Translations under genes and position numbers: made by a program
In this document: positions 25,950 through 33,998 of the stretch, one piece after another
Numbering within the stretch: the stretch's first letter is position 1
Layout: every line of letters starts with the position of its first letter
The notes under the pieces: model-generated
Seen by the model: the letters and a program-made list of their open reading frames with translations, nothing else
Databases searched by the model: none
Told to the model about the DNA's origin: nothing
NCBI RefSeq assembly: GCF_002741945.1
Contig: NZ_MDVN01000022.1
Span: 868,001 to 932,000 of the forward strand
DNA length: 64,000 nucleotides
From: Gaetbulibacter sp. 4G1
GTDB lineage: Bacteria; Bacteroidota; Bacteroidia; Flavobacteriales; Flavobacteriaceae
Reading direction: 5' to 3'

Positions 25950-26714
25950 TTGGACTATTTAGAAGTTTTACAATCTTATAATTTATCTACATTACAATGG
26001 ACTGCAATTAGTTTTGCAGTTTTTTTATTAGGAGTTGCCAAAGCAGGAGTTAAAGGCTTAGGGATTATTATTGTTATAATTTTGGCATTTGTTTTTGGCG
26101 AAAAAGCATCAACAGGCGTTTTACTACCTATGCTTATAGCTGCCGATATTTTAGCAGTGGTTTACTACAATAGGCATACACAATGGGAATATATAAAAAA
26201 GCTAATGCCTTGGATGATTATTGGGGTTTTAATTGGTGTTTGGGTAGGCAATGATATTTCAGAAGTACTTTTTAAAAGAATAATGGCTATTATTATTATC
26301 GTATCGGTACTTATTATGTTTTATACCGAAAAACGACAATCATCAACTATTCCAAAAAACAAAGTGTTTTCTAGCAGTGTAGGGTTTTTAGCAGGCTTTA
26401 CCACTATGGTAGGAAACTTAGCCGGCCCAATATCAAATATATATTTTTTGGCAACACGATTACCAAAAAATGAATTTATAGGTACTGCAGCATGGTTGTT
26501 TTTTATTATTAATGTTTTTAAACTTCCTTTTCATTTTTTAATATGGAATACAGTGACTAAAGACACTTTAATTTTAAATTCAGCATTGGTTCCAGTAGTT
26601 TTAATTGGTTTTTTCTTAGGCGCCTATATTGTTAAGTTAATTACAAATGTTAATTATAGACGATTTATTTTAATAGTTACTGCTCTTGGGGGATTAGTTA
26701 TGTTATTTAGGTAA
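25950..26714 (+). CDS. TauE/SafE family membrane permease
   Basis: A 254-residue protein with about eight hydrophobic helices and the family phrases LLGVAKAGVKGLG near residue 26 and AGFTTMVGNLAGPISNIYFL near 148. The family exports or imports sulfite, sulfoacetate and other small organic anions. The start is uncertain: the frame opens at TTG (25950) and has no ATG before residue 54, which would remove the first helices; the TTG start gives the family's normal length. It lies at the end of the VOC/DUF cluster. Confidence 0.83.
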   Translation: MDYLEVLQSYNLSTLQWTAISFAVFLLGVAKAGVKGLGIIIVIILAFVFGEKASTGVLLPMLIAADILAVVYYNRHTQWEYIKKLMPWMIIGVLIGVWVGNDISEVLFKRIMAIIIIVSVLIMFYTEKRQSSTIPKNKVFSSSVGFLAGFTTMVGNLAGPISNIYFLATRLPKNEFIGTAAWLFFIINVFKLPFHFLIWNTVTKDTLILNSALVPVVLIGFFLGAYIVKLITNVNYRRFILIVTALGGLVMLFR

Positions 26715-26824
26715 TAATTAGTTTTATTGTAACAAATATTTCATTTTACATACCTATAGTTTAAGAGGTTATTAATAATAATTTATTAACTTTATAGTCT
26801 AACCATAATATTAAAAACAATAAA

Positions 26825-27283
26825 ATGTCTGACGAAAAAAATTTAAGCGACGACCTAAACGATATGTTAGGTGATGCTAAGGAAGGCGCAAAAAAAGCAG
26901 CCGATAAAGCAGGAGAATTTGCAGAAGAAGCTAAAGAAAAAGCTAAAGAATTTGCAGAAGATGCTAAAGAAACGGCATCTGAATTTGCAGAAAGTGCTAA
27001 AGAAACCTTTGCTTCAGGAGAAAATAAAAAGATACTAGCAGGAATATTGGGAATTCTTTTTGGAGGTTTAGGTATTCACAAGTTTATTTTAGGTTATAAT
27101 AAAGAAGGAGGAATTCTTTTGGGAGCAACATTAATAGGAATTCTTTTATCTTGTGTAGGAGTTGGGCTTTTAATTGTATGGGTGCCAGGTGTTGTAGGTT
27201 TTATTGAAGGTATAATTTACCTAACAAAATCTGATACTGATTTTTATAATACTTATCAAGCAGGTAAAAAGCCTTGGTTCTAA
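26825..27283 (+). CDS. TM2 domain protein with amphipathic helical N terminus
   Basis: A 152-residue protein in two parts. Residues about 10-65 are a run of charged 11-residue-like repeats (AKEGAKKAADKAGEFAEEAK, then KAKEFAEDAKE and SEFAESAKE) of the kind seen in LEA and apolipoprotein-like helices. Residues about 68-145 are a TM2 domain with LAGILGILFGGLGIHKFILGY and a second helix. TM2 proteins are of unknown function, often envelope-stress related. It is monocistronic, with a terminator at 27318-27347. Confidence 0.85.
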   Translation: MSDEKNLSDDLNDMLGDAKEGAKKAADKAGEFAEEAKEKAKEFAEDAKETASEFAESAKETFASGENKKILAGILGILFGGLGIHKFILGYNKEGGILLGATLIGILLSCVGVGLLIVWVPGVVGFIEGIIYLTKSDTDFYNTYQAGKKPWF

Positions 27284-27317
27284 TTAAAACTTATCAAGGT
27301 TAAAAATAAATAAACAC

Positions 27318-27347
27318 AAAAACCAAAATAAATTCGTTTTGGTTTTT
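27318..27347 (+). terminator. intrinsic terminator after the TM2 gene
   Basis: AAAAACCAAAA and TTTTGGTTTTT form an 11-base-pair stem around TAAATTCG, followed by T. It separates the TM2 gene from the ars-type cassette. Confidence 0.85.
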
Positions 27348-27366
27348 TTAATTCAAATTAACATCG

Positions 27367-27382
27367 TAATATTGCAATATTA
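27367..27382 (+). promoter_or_regulatory. perfect palindrome, likely ArsR operator
   Basis: TAATATTGCAATATTA is a 16-base perfect palindrome centred 20 bases before the ArsR start codon. ArsR/SmtB repressors bind AT-rich dyads of this kind over their own promoters, so autoregulation is the natural reading. Confidence 0.75.
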
Positions 27383-27394
27383 AAATGAAATGAT

Positions 27395-27718
27395 ATGGGA
27401 ATTACTAAATCACAAATATTTACAGAACAGCAAAACGATCTTGCACAGTTTTTTAAAGTGTTGGGACACCCTGCTCGTGTAGCTATATTGCAGTATATAA
27501 GTAATCAAAATGCTTGTATTTGTAATGATTTGGTTGAAGAAATAGGGTTAGCACAAGCCACAATTTCTCAGCATTTAAAAGAACTAAAAAGCATTGGTTT
27601 GCTAAACGGAGAGGTAGAAGGAAAAAGCATGTGTTATTGCATTAATGTAGAGCGCTGGACATATTTACAAAATAGATTAAATGCTTTTTTTAATACCACT
27701 AAATCAAATTGCTGCTAG
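27395..27718 (+). CDS. ArsR/SmtB family metalloregulator
   Basis: A 107-residue winged-helix repressor. The HTH covers DLVEEIGLAQATISQHLKELKSIGLL (about 46-71; recognition helix ATISQHLKEL). Cysteines lie in ACICNDL near residue 42-44 (CIC, in the position used by arsenic-sensing ArsR proteins), in MCYC near 86-89, and a terminal SNCC. This pattern fits an As(III)/Sb(III) sensor. It heads the cassette ArsR, DUF6428, GNAT, ArsC, and has a perfect operator palindrome at 27367-27382. Confidence 0.92.
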   Translation: MGITKSQIFTEQQNDLAQFFKVLGHPARVAILQYISNQNACICNDLVEEIGLAQATISQHLKELKSIGLLNGEVEGKSMCYCINVERWTYLQNRLNAFFNTTKSNCC

Positions 27719-27773
27719 ACCATTATGGTCATTTATTAGCACATTCTAATGAAAATAAATAAGTTTAAAAATT

Positions 27774-28271
27774 ATGAAAACACAAGAATTATTTAGCGTT
27801 TTAGAACAAAATAAAGATTTGTCTTTATTATTTGAATATGCACCAAATTTATTAGTAGGTGCTAATTATCATATTACCGAAGTAAAACATGTTTCAATAG
27901 ATTCGGTAGATTGTGGTTCACAAACAGACGCATGGAAAGAAACGATTATTCAACTTTGGGAAAGCCCAAGTGAGATTGGTAAAACTGAATATATGTCGGT
28001 TTACAAAGCCATGGCTATTCTTAAAAAAGTAGGTAAAATGAAACCTTATGCATTAAATGCTGAAGTAAAGTTTGAATATAGCAATGCTACTTTTAATACG
28101 GCACAACTATTTGTTAATGATTTTGAAATACGTGGTAACGACTTAATTATTAAATTAGCCATCGAAAAAACAGATTGTAAAGCAAAAAGCACATGTGGTG
28201 TATCCGAAGAAAAAGAGTTAGTTTCGGCTAGTGAAGAACCTTGTTGTTCACCAGATGGAAATTGTTGTTAG
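27774..28271 (+). CDS. DUF6428 family protein
   Basis: A 165-residue soluble protein of the DUF6428 family, which I know as a companion of ArsR genes in Bacteroidota; its function is not established. The body (LLVGANYHITEVKHVSIDSV, AWKETIIQLWES) is followed by a Cys-rich tail with CKAKSTC, EEPCC and a final GNCC, seven cysteines in the last 35 residues or so, suited to binding arsenite or a soft metal. Its stop overlaps the GNAT start by 17 bases. Confidence 0.82.
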   Translation: MKTQELFSVLEQNKDLSLLFEYAPNLLVGANYHITEVKHVSIDSVDCGSQTDAWKETIIQLWESPSEIGKTEYMSVYKAMAILKKVGKMKPYALNAEVKFEYSNATFNTAQLFVNDFEIRGNDLIIKLAIEKTDCKAKSTCGVSEEKELVSASEEPCCSPDGNCC

Positions 28272-28746
28272 ACCATTAATAAAGCACGATTGGGGCTCTG
28301 TTTCAGAAATATATAAAGAAGGTATTGCTACTGGAATTGCTACTTTTGAAACAGAATGTCCCAATTGGAAACAATGGAATGTTAAGTATTTACAATGTTG
28401 TAGATTTGTTGCAACTATTGAAGATAAAGTAGTAGGTTTTGCAGTTTTATCTCCAGCTTCAAAACGAAAAGTTTATAAAGGCGTAGCTGAAGTAAGTGTA
28501 TATGTTTCTGAAGCTTTTAGAGGAAAACATATAGGAAGAAAATTACTTAAAGTTTTAATTAATGAAAGTGAAAAAGAAGGCTTGTGGACCTTACAAGCAG
28601 GTATTTTTTCAGAAAACAATACAAGTATTAATTTACACTTAAAGTGTGGATTCAGAACCATTGGCGTTAGAGAAAAAATAGGAAAATTAAATGGGAAATG
28701 GCACGATAATCATTTTCTTGAAAGACGAAGTAAAATTGTAAAATAA
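28255..28746 (+). CDS. GNAT family N-acetyltransferase (ArsN/phosphinothricin-type)
   Basis: I choose the ATG at 28255 (MEIVVRPL), which gives 163 residues; an in-frame ATG at 28231 would add eight residues that overlap more of DUF6428. The sequence IYKEGIATGIATFETECPNW near the start and VAEVSVYVSEAFRGKHIGRKLL (acetyl-CoA loop) are typical of the phosphinothricin acetyltransferase group, which includes ArsN of ars operons. Its position between an ArsR cassette gene and ArsC supports a role in arsenic or organoarsenical resistance, for example acetylating an amino-arsenical, but this is inference. Confidence 0.87.
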   Translation: MEIVVRPLIKHDWGSVSEIYKEGIATGIATFETECPNWKQWNVKYLQCCRFVATIEDKVVGFAVLSPASKRKVYKGVAEVSVYVSEAFRGKHIGRKLLKVLINESEKEGLWTLQAGIFSENNTSINLHLKCGFRTIGVREKIGKLNGKWHDNHFLERRSKIVK

Positions 28747-28812
28747 TGTCAGGACGAGCACAGTCGAGACCTAAATTAAAAGATTAATTAAAAAGATCCC
28801 TGCTTTTGTAGG
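28744..28812 (+). repeat. possible dispersed repeat relic before arsC
   Basis: TGTCAGGACGAGCACAGTCGAGACC followed by an AT-rich stretch and GATCCCTGCTTTTGTAGG resembles short intergenic repeats recalled from other flavobacteria. It fills the gap between the GNAT gene and arsC. Only one copy occurs here, so the call rests on memory. Confidence 0.3.
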
Positions 28813-28826
28813 AATAAAAAATAAAT

Positions 28827-29252
28827 ATGAAGAACATTTTAGTATTATGCACAGGAAATTCATGCCGAAGCCAAATGGCCCATGGCTATTTAAATCATTT
28901 TTTAGATAACAGAGCAGTAAAAGTATATAGTGCAGGTATTGAAACTCACGGATTAAACCCTGGAGCTTTAGCTATTATGAAGGAAGATGGGTTAAACATT
29001 GATCATCACACTTCAAATCATGTTGATGAATATGCTGAGGTAGATTTTGATTACATTATCACGGTTTGTGACCATGCCAATGAAAATTGCCCTTACATAC
29101 CAAGTAAAAATGCAAAGCGATTACATCACAATTTCTATGACCCTTCAAAGTTAGAAGGAACTGATGAAGAAAAGCATGCAGCATTTTTAAAAGCACGTAA
29201 TGAAATTAAAGACTATTTTAAGAATTTTGTAGAGGAGTACCGATTAATTTGA
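28827..29252 (+). CDS. arsC: thioredoxin-coupled arsenate reductase (LMW-PTP fold)
   Basis: A 141-residue protein with the phosphatase loop CTGNSCRS, Cys8 to Arg14 (CX5R), and the general acid Asp105 in YDPSK. Two further cysteines, C81 in TVCDHA and C88 in ENCPY, match Cys82 and Cys89 of the S. aureus pI258 ArsC, the redox relay that uses thioredoxin. It is therefore an arsenate reductase rather than a plain tyrosine phosphatase. It closes the ars-type cassette, but no ArsB or ACR3 efflux gene follows; the next gene is convergent. Confidence 0.92.
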   Translation: MKNILVLCTGNSCRSQMAHGYLNHFLDNRAVKVYSAGIETHGLNPGALAIMKEDGLNIDHHTSNHVDEYAEVDFDYIITVCDHANENCPYIPSKNAKRLHHNFYDPSKLEGTDEEKHAAFLKARNEIKDYFKNFVEEYRLI

Positions 29253-29287
29253 TCGTTTAAAAAGCCTTAATTTATTTATTGCTTTTA

Positions 29288-30304
29288 CTAATCTTGTAAC
29301 CCATAATCAAGCGGAAGTAAGTCTCCTACTCGTTGATTTCCTAAATAGCCAGAAAACATCACTTTGGTAACATCAGAATAGTTCCCATACTCATCAATGA
29401 GTATTGCTGGTTCTAAAAACTCAATTTTGGTTTGATAGTTTTTATCGTAGAGAATATTTACGGGCTTATCTAATAATACTCTTTTTGATGAAGTATTTGA
29501 TATTTGTTGGATCTTAAAATAGTCCCATGGGTTTACTTTAAATCTCTTAGAAAAAATTTGATATCCTTTAGCTTCTAATGCTTCATTATAAAGCGCTCTC
29601 ATAAATTCAAGCACAGAACCCTTATAGGCTTTTTCTCTATTTCTTTTCGCTTTATTCTCTTTAAAATTGTCAAAGTTTTTGTAAAAGCTTTTACCTGAAA
29701 AATTAACAGATTTAATTTCGAATACATTATTTATCTCTTCTACATAATTGAAGTTTATTTCAAATTGCTTAATGTCAAAAAAAACAACATACTGCAGACT
29801 TTTATTTTCAATAATAATTGGGGAAAAGGCGCTGGCTGTTAATTGCCTTTTTTTTCGATTGTATCTTAAAATTAAATCTTTTTCATTTAAAATTTTGCAA
29901 GATTTTGCAAAACTAGAGAATCCTAAAAACTGCTTTCTAAATAGCCTAAGCTTTTGTCTTCTGGTAAGTCCATCATCTGCATACACAATAACTTCATCTA
30001 AAACATTATTTGTTTGTTTTAAGTATACTGTTATATTATTTTTTTGCCTGTAATCTAAAATCGTTTCTGTTTGATAGCCTAAATAAGAAATAACTAAACC
30101 TGATTGATTGGCATCAGTATACAAAATAGAAAATTTACCTTCTGAATCTGTGGTGGTTCCAATGGTAGTATTGTCAAAATAAATTGCCGCAGATTCTATA
30201 GGAATTTTAGTTTTTGCATCTAGTACAATTCCAGAAAAGGTTTGAGAAATTCCAGAAAAGGATAAAAGCAAAAATAGTAAGTATATAAAAGTTTTAAATT
30301 TCAT
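29288..30304 (-). CDS. carboxypeptidase-like regulatory domain protein
   Basis: A 338-residue exported protein: signal peptide of about 20 residues ending GISQ, then a CarboxypepD_reg-like beta-sandwich (about 22-108) with FSGIVLDAKTKIPIESAAIYF and SEGKFSI, as found at the start of TonB-dependent SusC-type proteins but here as a free-standing unit. The rest (about 110-338) is an uncharacterised domain. Function unknown; likely a periplasmic or outer-membrane associated protein. Its start overlaps the end of the acyltransferase gene by 11 bases, so they form one transcription unit. Confidence 0.83.
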   Translation of the reverse strand: MKFKTFIYLLFLLLSFSGISQTFSGIVLDAKTKIPIESAAIYFDNTTIGTTTDSEGKFSILYTDANQSGLVISYLGYQTETILDYRQKNNITVYLKQTNNVLDEVIVYADDGLTRRQKLRLFRKQFLGFSSFAKSCKILNEKDLILRYNRKKRQLTASAFSPIIIENKSLQYVVFFDIKQFEINFNYVEEINNVFEIKSVNFSGKSFYKNFDNFKENKAKRNREKAYKGSVLEFMRALYNEALEAKGYQIFSKRFKVNPWDYFKIQQISNTSSKRVLLDKPVNILYDKNYQTKIEFLEPAILIDEYGNYSDVTKVMFSGYLGNQRVGDLLPLDYGLQD

Positions 30305-32123
30305 TATTCTCCATAAACTTGCGCTCTAATTCTGCTTGAAACTCTTCCATTACAGGGCGAACGGTGCTTTCTGGTAGGTCGGCAATTTTAATGTACATTA
30401 AGCCGTCAACAGCATTGTTAAACAGCGGATCTACATTAAAGGCGACTAATCGAGCATTTTGTTTTATATACTTTTTAAGTAGTACAGGCAGGCGTAAAGC
30501 ACCAGGCTCAACTTCATCAATAATCTTGTCAAACTTATTTAAATCAGCTTCTGTAGCATCAAAAACAAAATCTTTATCAGCATCTTTTAGCTTTACCTTA
30601 AACTCTTTTTTGGGGTGTACGTATTGCGCAATATATGGATCGTAATAATGAGATTTCATAAACTCAATCATTAATGATTTCGAGAAATTTGAAAACTGAT
30701 TACTAATACTTACGCCACCTATTAAAAATTGATGTTCAGGGAAGCGTAATGTAGTATGAACAATACCTTTCCAAAGTAAAAATAAGGGCATTGGTTTTTG
30801 CTGATACTCTTTTATAATGAAAGCACGACCTAATTCAATAGATTGACTCATCATTTTATATAATTCAGGTTCAAACCTAAAGAGGTCTTGTAAATAAAAA
30901 CCATCTATACCATAACGCTCAAAAATTTTTGAACCTAAGCCCATTCTGTAAGCGCCAGCAATTATCTTGTTTTCATTGTCCCATAAAAACATATGGTGAT
31001 AATAACTATCGAAATCATCTAAGTCAATAGATTCGTTTGTGCCTTCTCCAACTTCACGAAAGGTAATTTCTCGTAAACGACCTATTTCTCTTAATATATT
31101 AGGAATGTTTTCAGCAGGAGCTAAATAAACCTCGTAGTTCTTACTAGTAAGTAGTTTACAATCCTCTTTTTTAAGTGTTTCTACTTCTTTAATCATTAAA
31201 GATGCATCAACAGGAGTAACAATACGTTTAGGTGTCTTAGGTGTTTTAAGTGTTGATGAAATATTATCTAAGATTTTTGATTTCTCTTCAAATGCATTCG
31301 ATAACATATATGTTTTCTGCCTTAAAAAACCTGAAAACTCATCTAATGAAGTATATTCTTTTTGGTCATTTACTGAAATAGCTTTACCAATACGAACCTT
31401 AATAACGCGTCGTTTTTGGGTTAGCAACTCAGAAGGTAATTTAGCAGTTCTAAACGTGTCACTAATTTTGGAAAGCTTATAAAATAACTTACTGTTTTTT
31501 GCATGAAAATAAATGGGTACAATAGGAACTTCGGCTTTTTGAGCGAGCTTCATAGCTGCTTCTTCCCAAGGTTTATCAACAACCAATTTACCATCGCGAT
31601 AGGTAGAAACTTCACCTGCAGGGAAAATACCTAACGGATGTCCGTTTCTTAAATGCAGTATAGAGTTTTTAAAACCTGCAATACTAGATTTTACATCTTT
31701 CCTGTCTTCAAAAGGATTTACAGGCATAATGTAGGGCTTTAAAGGCTCAATTCGATGTAATAAAAAATTGGCTATGATTTTAAAATCGCTGCGTTGTTCT
31801 AACATCAATTTTAAAAGCAAAATACCATCAATACCACCTAGAGGATGGTTAGATACCGTTATATAAGCACCATTTTTAGGAAGTCGTTTTAAGTCTTCTT
31901 CGGGGATTTCAAATTTAATTTCAAAATCGTCTAAAACACCATTTAAAAATTCTAAATCGCTTAAATGTTTATTTCTATTATATATTTTATTAAGTGTGGA
32001 TATTTTAAGAACTTTCATTAAAATCCAACCAACAAAAGTACCAATAAAGCCATATTTATCTAATTGTATGGCTTTAGCTACTTCTTTTGCTGTTACCAAT
32101 CCCGTATTTTGTTGTTTGGTCAT
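30294..32123 (-). CDS. bifunctional aminolipid acyltransferase (OlsF-like)
   Basis: A 609-residue cytoplasmic or membrane-associated protein with two acyltransferase domains. The N-terminal PlsC/LPLAT domain (about 60-290) has NHPLGGID at 92-99, giving an H-x5-D spacing rather than the usual H-x4-D, and FPAGEVS in place of the FPEGTRS block. The C-terminal domain (about 325-590) is OlsB-like (GNAT fold), with REIGRLREITFREVG. OlsF proteins of Flavobacterium and Vibrio make ornithine lipids by N- and then O-acylation, and related enzymes make glycine lipids; the amino acid used here cannot be told. It lies downstream of aspartate kinase in a minus-strand group. Confidence 0.87.
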   Translation of the reverse strand: MTKQQNTGLVTAKEVAKAIQLDKYGFIGTFVGWILMKVLKISTLNKIYNRNKHLSDLEFLNGVLDDFEIKFEIPEEDLKRLPKNGAYITVSNHPLGGIDGILLLKLMLEQRSDFKIIANFLLHRIEPLKPYIMPVNPFEDRKDVKSSIAGFKNSILHLRNGHPLGIFPAGEVSTYRDGKLVVDKPWEEAAMKLAQKAEVPIVPIYFHAKNSKLFYKLSKISDTFRTAKLPSELLTQKRRVIKVRIGKAISVNDQKEYTSLDEFSGFLRQKTYMLSNAFEEKSKILDNISSTLKTPKTPKRIVTPVDASLMIKEVETLKKEDCKLLTSKNYEVYLAPAENIPNILREIGRLREITFREVGEGTNESIDLDDFDSYYHHMFLWDNENKIIAGAYRMGLGSKIFERYGIDGFYLQDLFRFEPELYKMMSQSIELGRAFIIKEYQQKPMPLFLLWKGIVHTTLRFPEHQFLIGGVSISNQFSNFSKSLMIEFMKSHYYDPYIAQYVHPKKEFKVKLKDADKDFVFDATEADLNKFDKIIDEVEPGALRLPVLLKKYIKQNARLVAFNVDPLFNNAVDGLMYIKIADLPESTVRPVMEEFQAELERKFMENNEI

Positions 32124-32145
32124 AAGTGTAAATGTACTAAATAGT

Positions 32146-33396
32146 TTATTTAGTTACTATTTGAACTGTTTCTTGGGTTAATTGTTTTAGTAACACGACT
32201 TTACCTGTTTCAATTTGCTTTATAGCATGTTCATTATAATGCCTAATAGTATAAAGAGAAACATTTTTGGTACATGTTACTTTAAATTTTGATTTTAATT
32301 GATGCAATAGTTTCTCAAGATTATTATAGAGATTATCTACACAAACCGAAAAACTTATAGCTGAATTTTGAATAACATCAACCTTCATTTTATATTGATG
32401 TAATAACTTAAATATACTACTAATATTGTCTTCAACGATGTATGAAAAGTCTAAAGATGATAAAGAAATGAGTACTTGATTTTTCTTTACAATAAAGCAA
32501 GGAATTAGGGGCTCCAAAGTTGTGTTTTTACCAACCATAGTTCCTGCTTGCTCTGGGTTTAAAAATGATTTTACGTATAATTGAATTTCTTTACGTTGTA
32601 AAGGCTGCAGTGTTTTTGGATGAATTACAGAGGCTCCGTAAAAAGCTAATTCTATGGCTTCTCTATACGATATTTTATTAAGTAGCTGTGCGTTTTCAAA
32701 ATACCGAGGGTCGGCATTTAAAACACCAGGCACATCTTTCCATATAGTTACACTTTCGGCATTTAAACAATAGGCATAAATTGCGGCTGTATAATCACTT
32801 CCTTCTCTACCTAATGTTGTTGTAAAGTTATTGGTATCGCTTCCTAAAAAGCCTTGTGTAATATTTAAAATAGATTTGTTGAATTGTGATGATATGAGGC
32901 TTTGCGTTTCCTCCCAATTTACATTAGCATGCCTATAATAATTATCAGTTTTTATTTGATTTCTAACATCTATCCAATTATTTTTTATTCCAATGTAGTT
33001 TAAATATTCGCTTATAATTGTAGTAGAAATTAACTCACCATACCCAATAGTTTGATCGTAAACAAAGTTGTAATCTGGAGATTTATTAGTTTTTAAAAAA
33101 GTATCAAACTCTTCGAAAAAAGTCGATATTTTTTTAAAAATTGGATGATTTTCATTTTCAAATAAATCCAATAGAATTTCATTATGAAATTTTTTAACCT
33201 CTTGGAGAGCACTTTGTAACTCAGCTTTGTTGTTAAAATAATTTTTTAAAACAAGTTCGATAGCATTGGTGGTTTTTCCCATTGCCGAAACAACAACTAA
33301 GGTGTTTTTGTAACCTACTTTTTGTAAAACAGCTACTAAGTTTTTTACGCCATTGGCATCTTTAACTGACGCACCACCAAATTTAAATACTTGCAT
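32146..33396 (-). CDS. aspartate kinase
   Basis: 416 residues. The start VFKFGGASVKDANGV holds the K-F-G-G signature near residues 5-8, with TLGREGSDYTAAIYA near 190-204 in the kinase domain. The C-terminal ACT pair (about 300-400) is the regulatory part, usually for feedback by lysine or threonine. It phosphorylates aspartate in the first step of the lysine, threonine, methionine and diaminopimelate pathways. The GNAT gene ends one base before it (stop at 33398), and the acyltransferase gene follows, so one operon is likely. Confidence 0.93.
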   Translation of the reverse strand: MQVFKFGGASVKDANGVKNLVAVLQKVGYKNTLVVVSAMGKTTNAIELVLKNYFNNKAELQSALQEVKKFHNEILLDLFENENHPIFKKISTFFEEFDTFLKTNKSPDYNFVYDQTIGYGELISTTIISEYLNYIGIKNNWIDVRNQIKTDNYYRHANVNWEETQSLISSQFNKSILNITQGFLGSDTNNFTTTLGREGSDYTAAIYAYCLNAESVTIWKDVPGVLNADPRYFENAQLLNKISYREAIELAFYGASVIHPKTLQPLQRKEIQLYVKSFLNPEQAGTMVGKNTTLEPLIPCFIVKKNQVLISLSSLDFSYIVEDNISSIFKLLHQYKMKVDVIQNSAISFSVCVDNLYNNLEKLLHQLKSKFKVTCTKNVSLYTIRHYNEHAIKQIETGKVVLLKQLTQETVQIVTK

Positions 33397-33397
33397 A

Positions 33398-33877
33398 TTA
33401 TAATTTTGCTATGTAATTTTTAATGCCTTCTTCACTTAACTGAACCACATCCCAATCACGTAAAACTTTGGCTCCTTTTTTCTCGTAAAAGGCAATTGCA
33501 GGTTCATTCCAATCAATTACCTCCCAGTTTATACGTTTTACACCAAGATTGTGCCCGTATTTAACAACTTCATTTAAAAGTGCGGTTCCTAAACCAGAGC
33601 CCCTCATTTTTTCACTTACAATTAAATCTTCCAGATGAATTATTTTTCCTTTCCATGTAGAATAGCGGTTGTATACTAGTGCTAAACCTTCAATTTTATT
33701 GTTGGCTTCAGCTACAAAACAATGAAATGCTGGATTATCACCAAACCCATCTCTTTGTAAATCTTTAACTGTAACTTCAACAGCGTTTTCTTCTTTTTCA
33801 AAAAGAGCTAATTCTTTTATTAAACTGAGCACATCTACCATGTCGTTTTTGGTAGCGTTTCTTATTTTATAATTCAT
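33398..33877 (-). CDS. GNAT family N-acetyltransferase (diamine-type)
   Basis: 159 residues with the N terminus KIRNATKNDMVDVLSLIKEL and the acetyl-CoA loop LIVSEKMRGSGLGTALL (about 88-104), then NEPAIAFYEKKGA near 124-136. The sequence is of the spermidine/diamine acetyltransferase-like group; the real substrate is unknown. A TATATTTG box at 33895-33902 (minus strand, TAnnTTTG match) lies 18 bases before the start and could be the promoter of the GNAT-aspartokinase-acyltransferase group. Confidence 0.88.
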   Translation of the reverse strand: MNYKIRNATKNDMVDVLSLIKELALFEKEENAVEVTVKDLQRDGFGDNPAFHCFVAEANNKIEGLALVYNRYSTWKGKIIHLEDLIVSEKMRGSGLGTALLNEVVKYGHNLGVKRINWEVIDWNEPAIAFYEKKGAKVLRDWDVVQLSEEGIKNYIAKL

Positions 33878-33998
33878 ATTTTTTTAAATAATTTCAAATA
33901 TAGCTTAAAGTTAAATATTTAACCCCATTAATCTTTTGCGAAAACGTTGTAGTTAGTTAAAAATTAACAGATATTTGCACAAACAAAAAGTCGCTTTC

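Noticed and set aside
29259-29286. AAAAAGC/GCTTTT hairpin between arsC and the next convergent gene
   Set aside because: Only about six base pairs with a long loop; not a convincing terminator.
33975-33998. TTG at 33975 as start of fbp
   Set aside because: It lies inside a promoter-like GATATTTG box and the family's normal start is the ATG at 33999.
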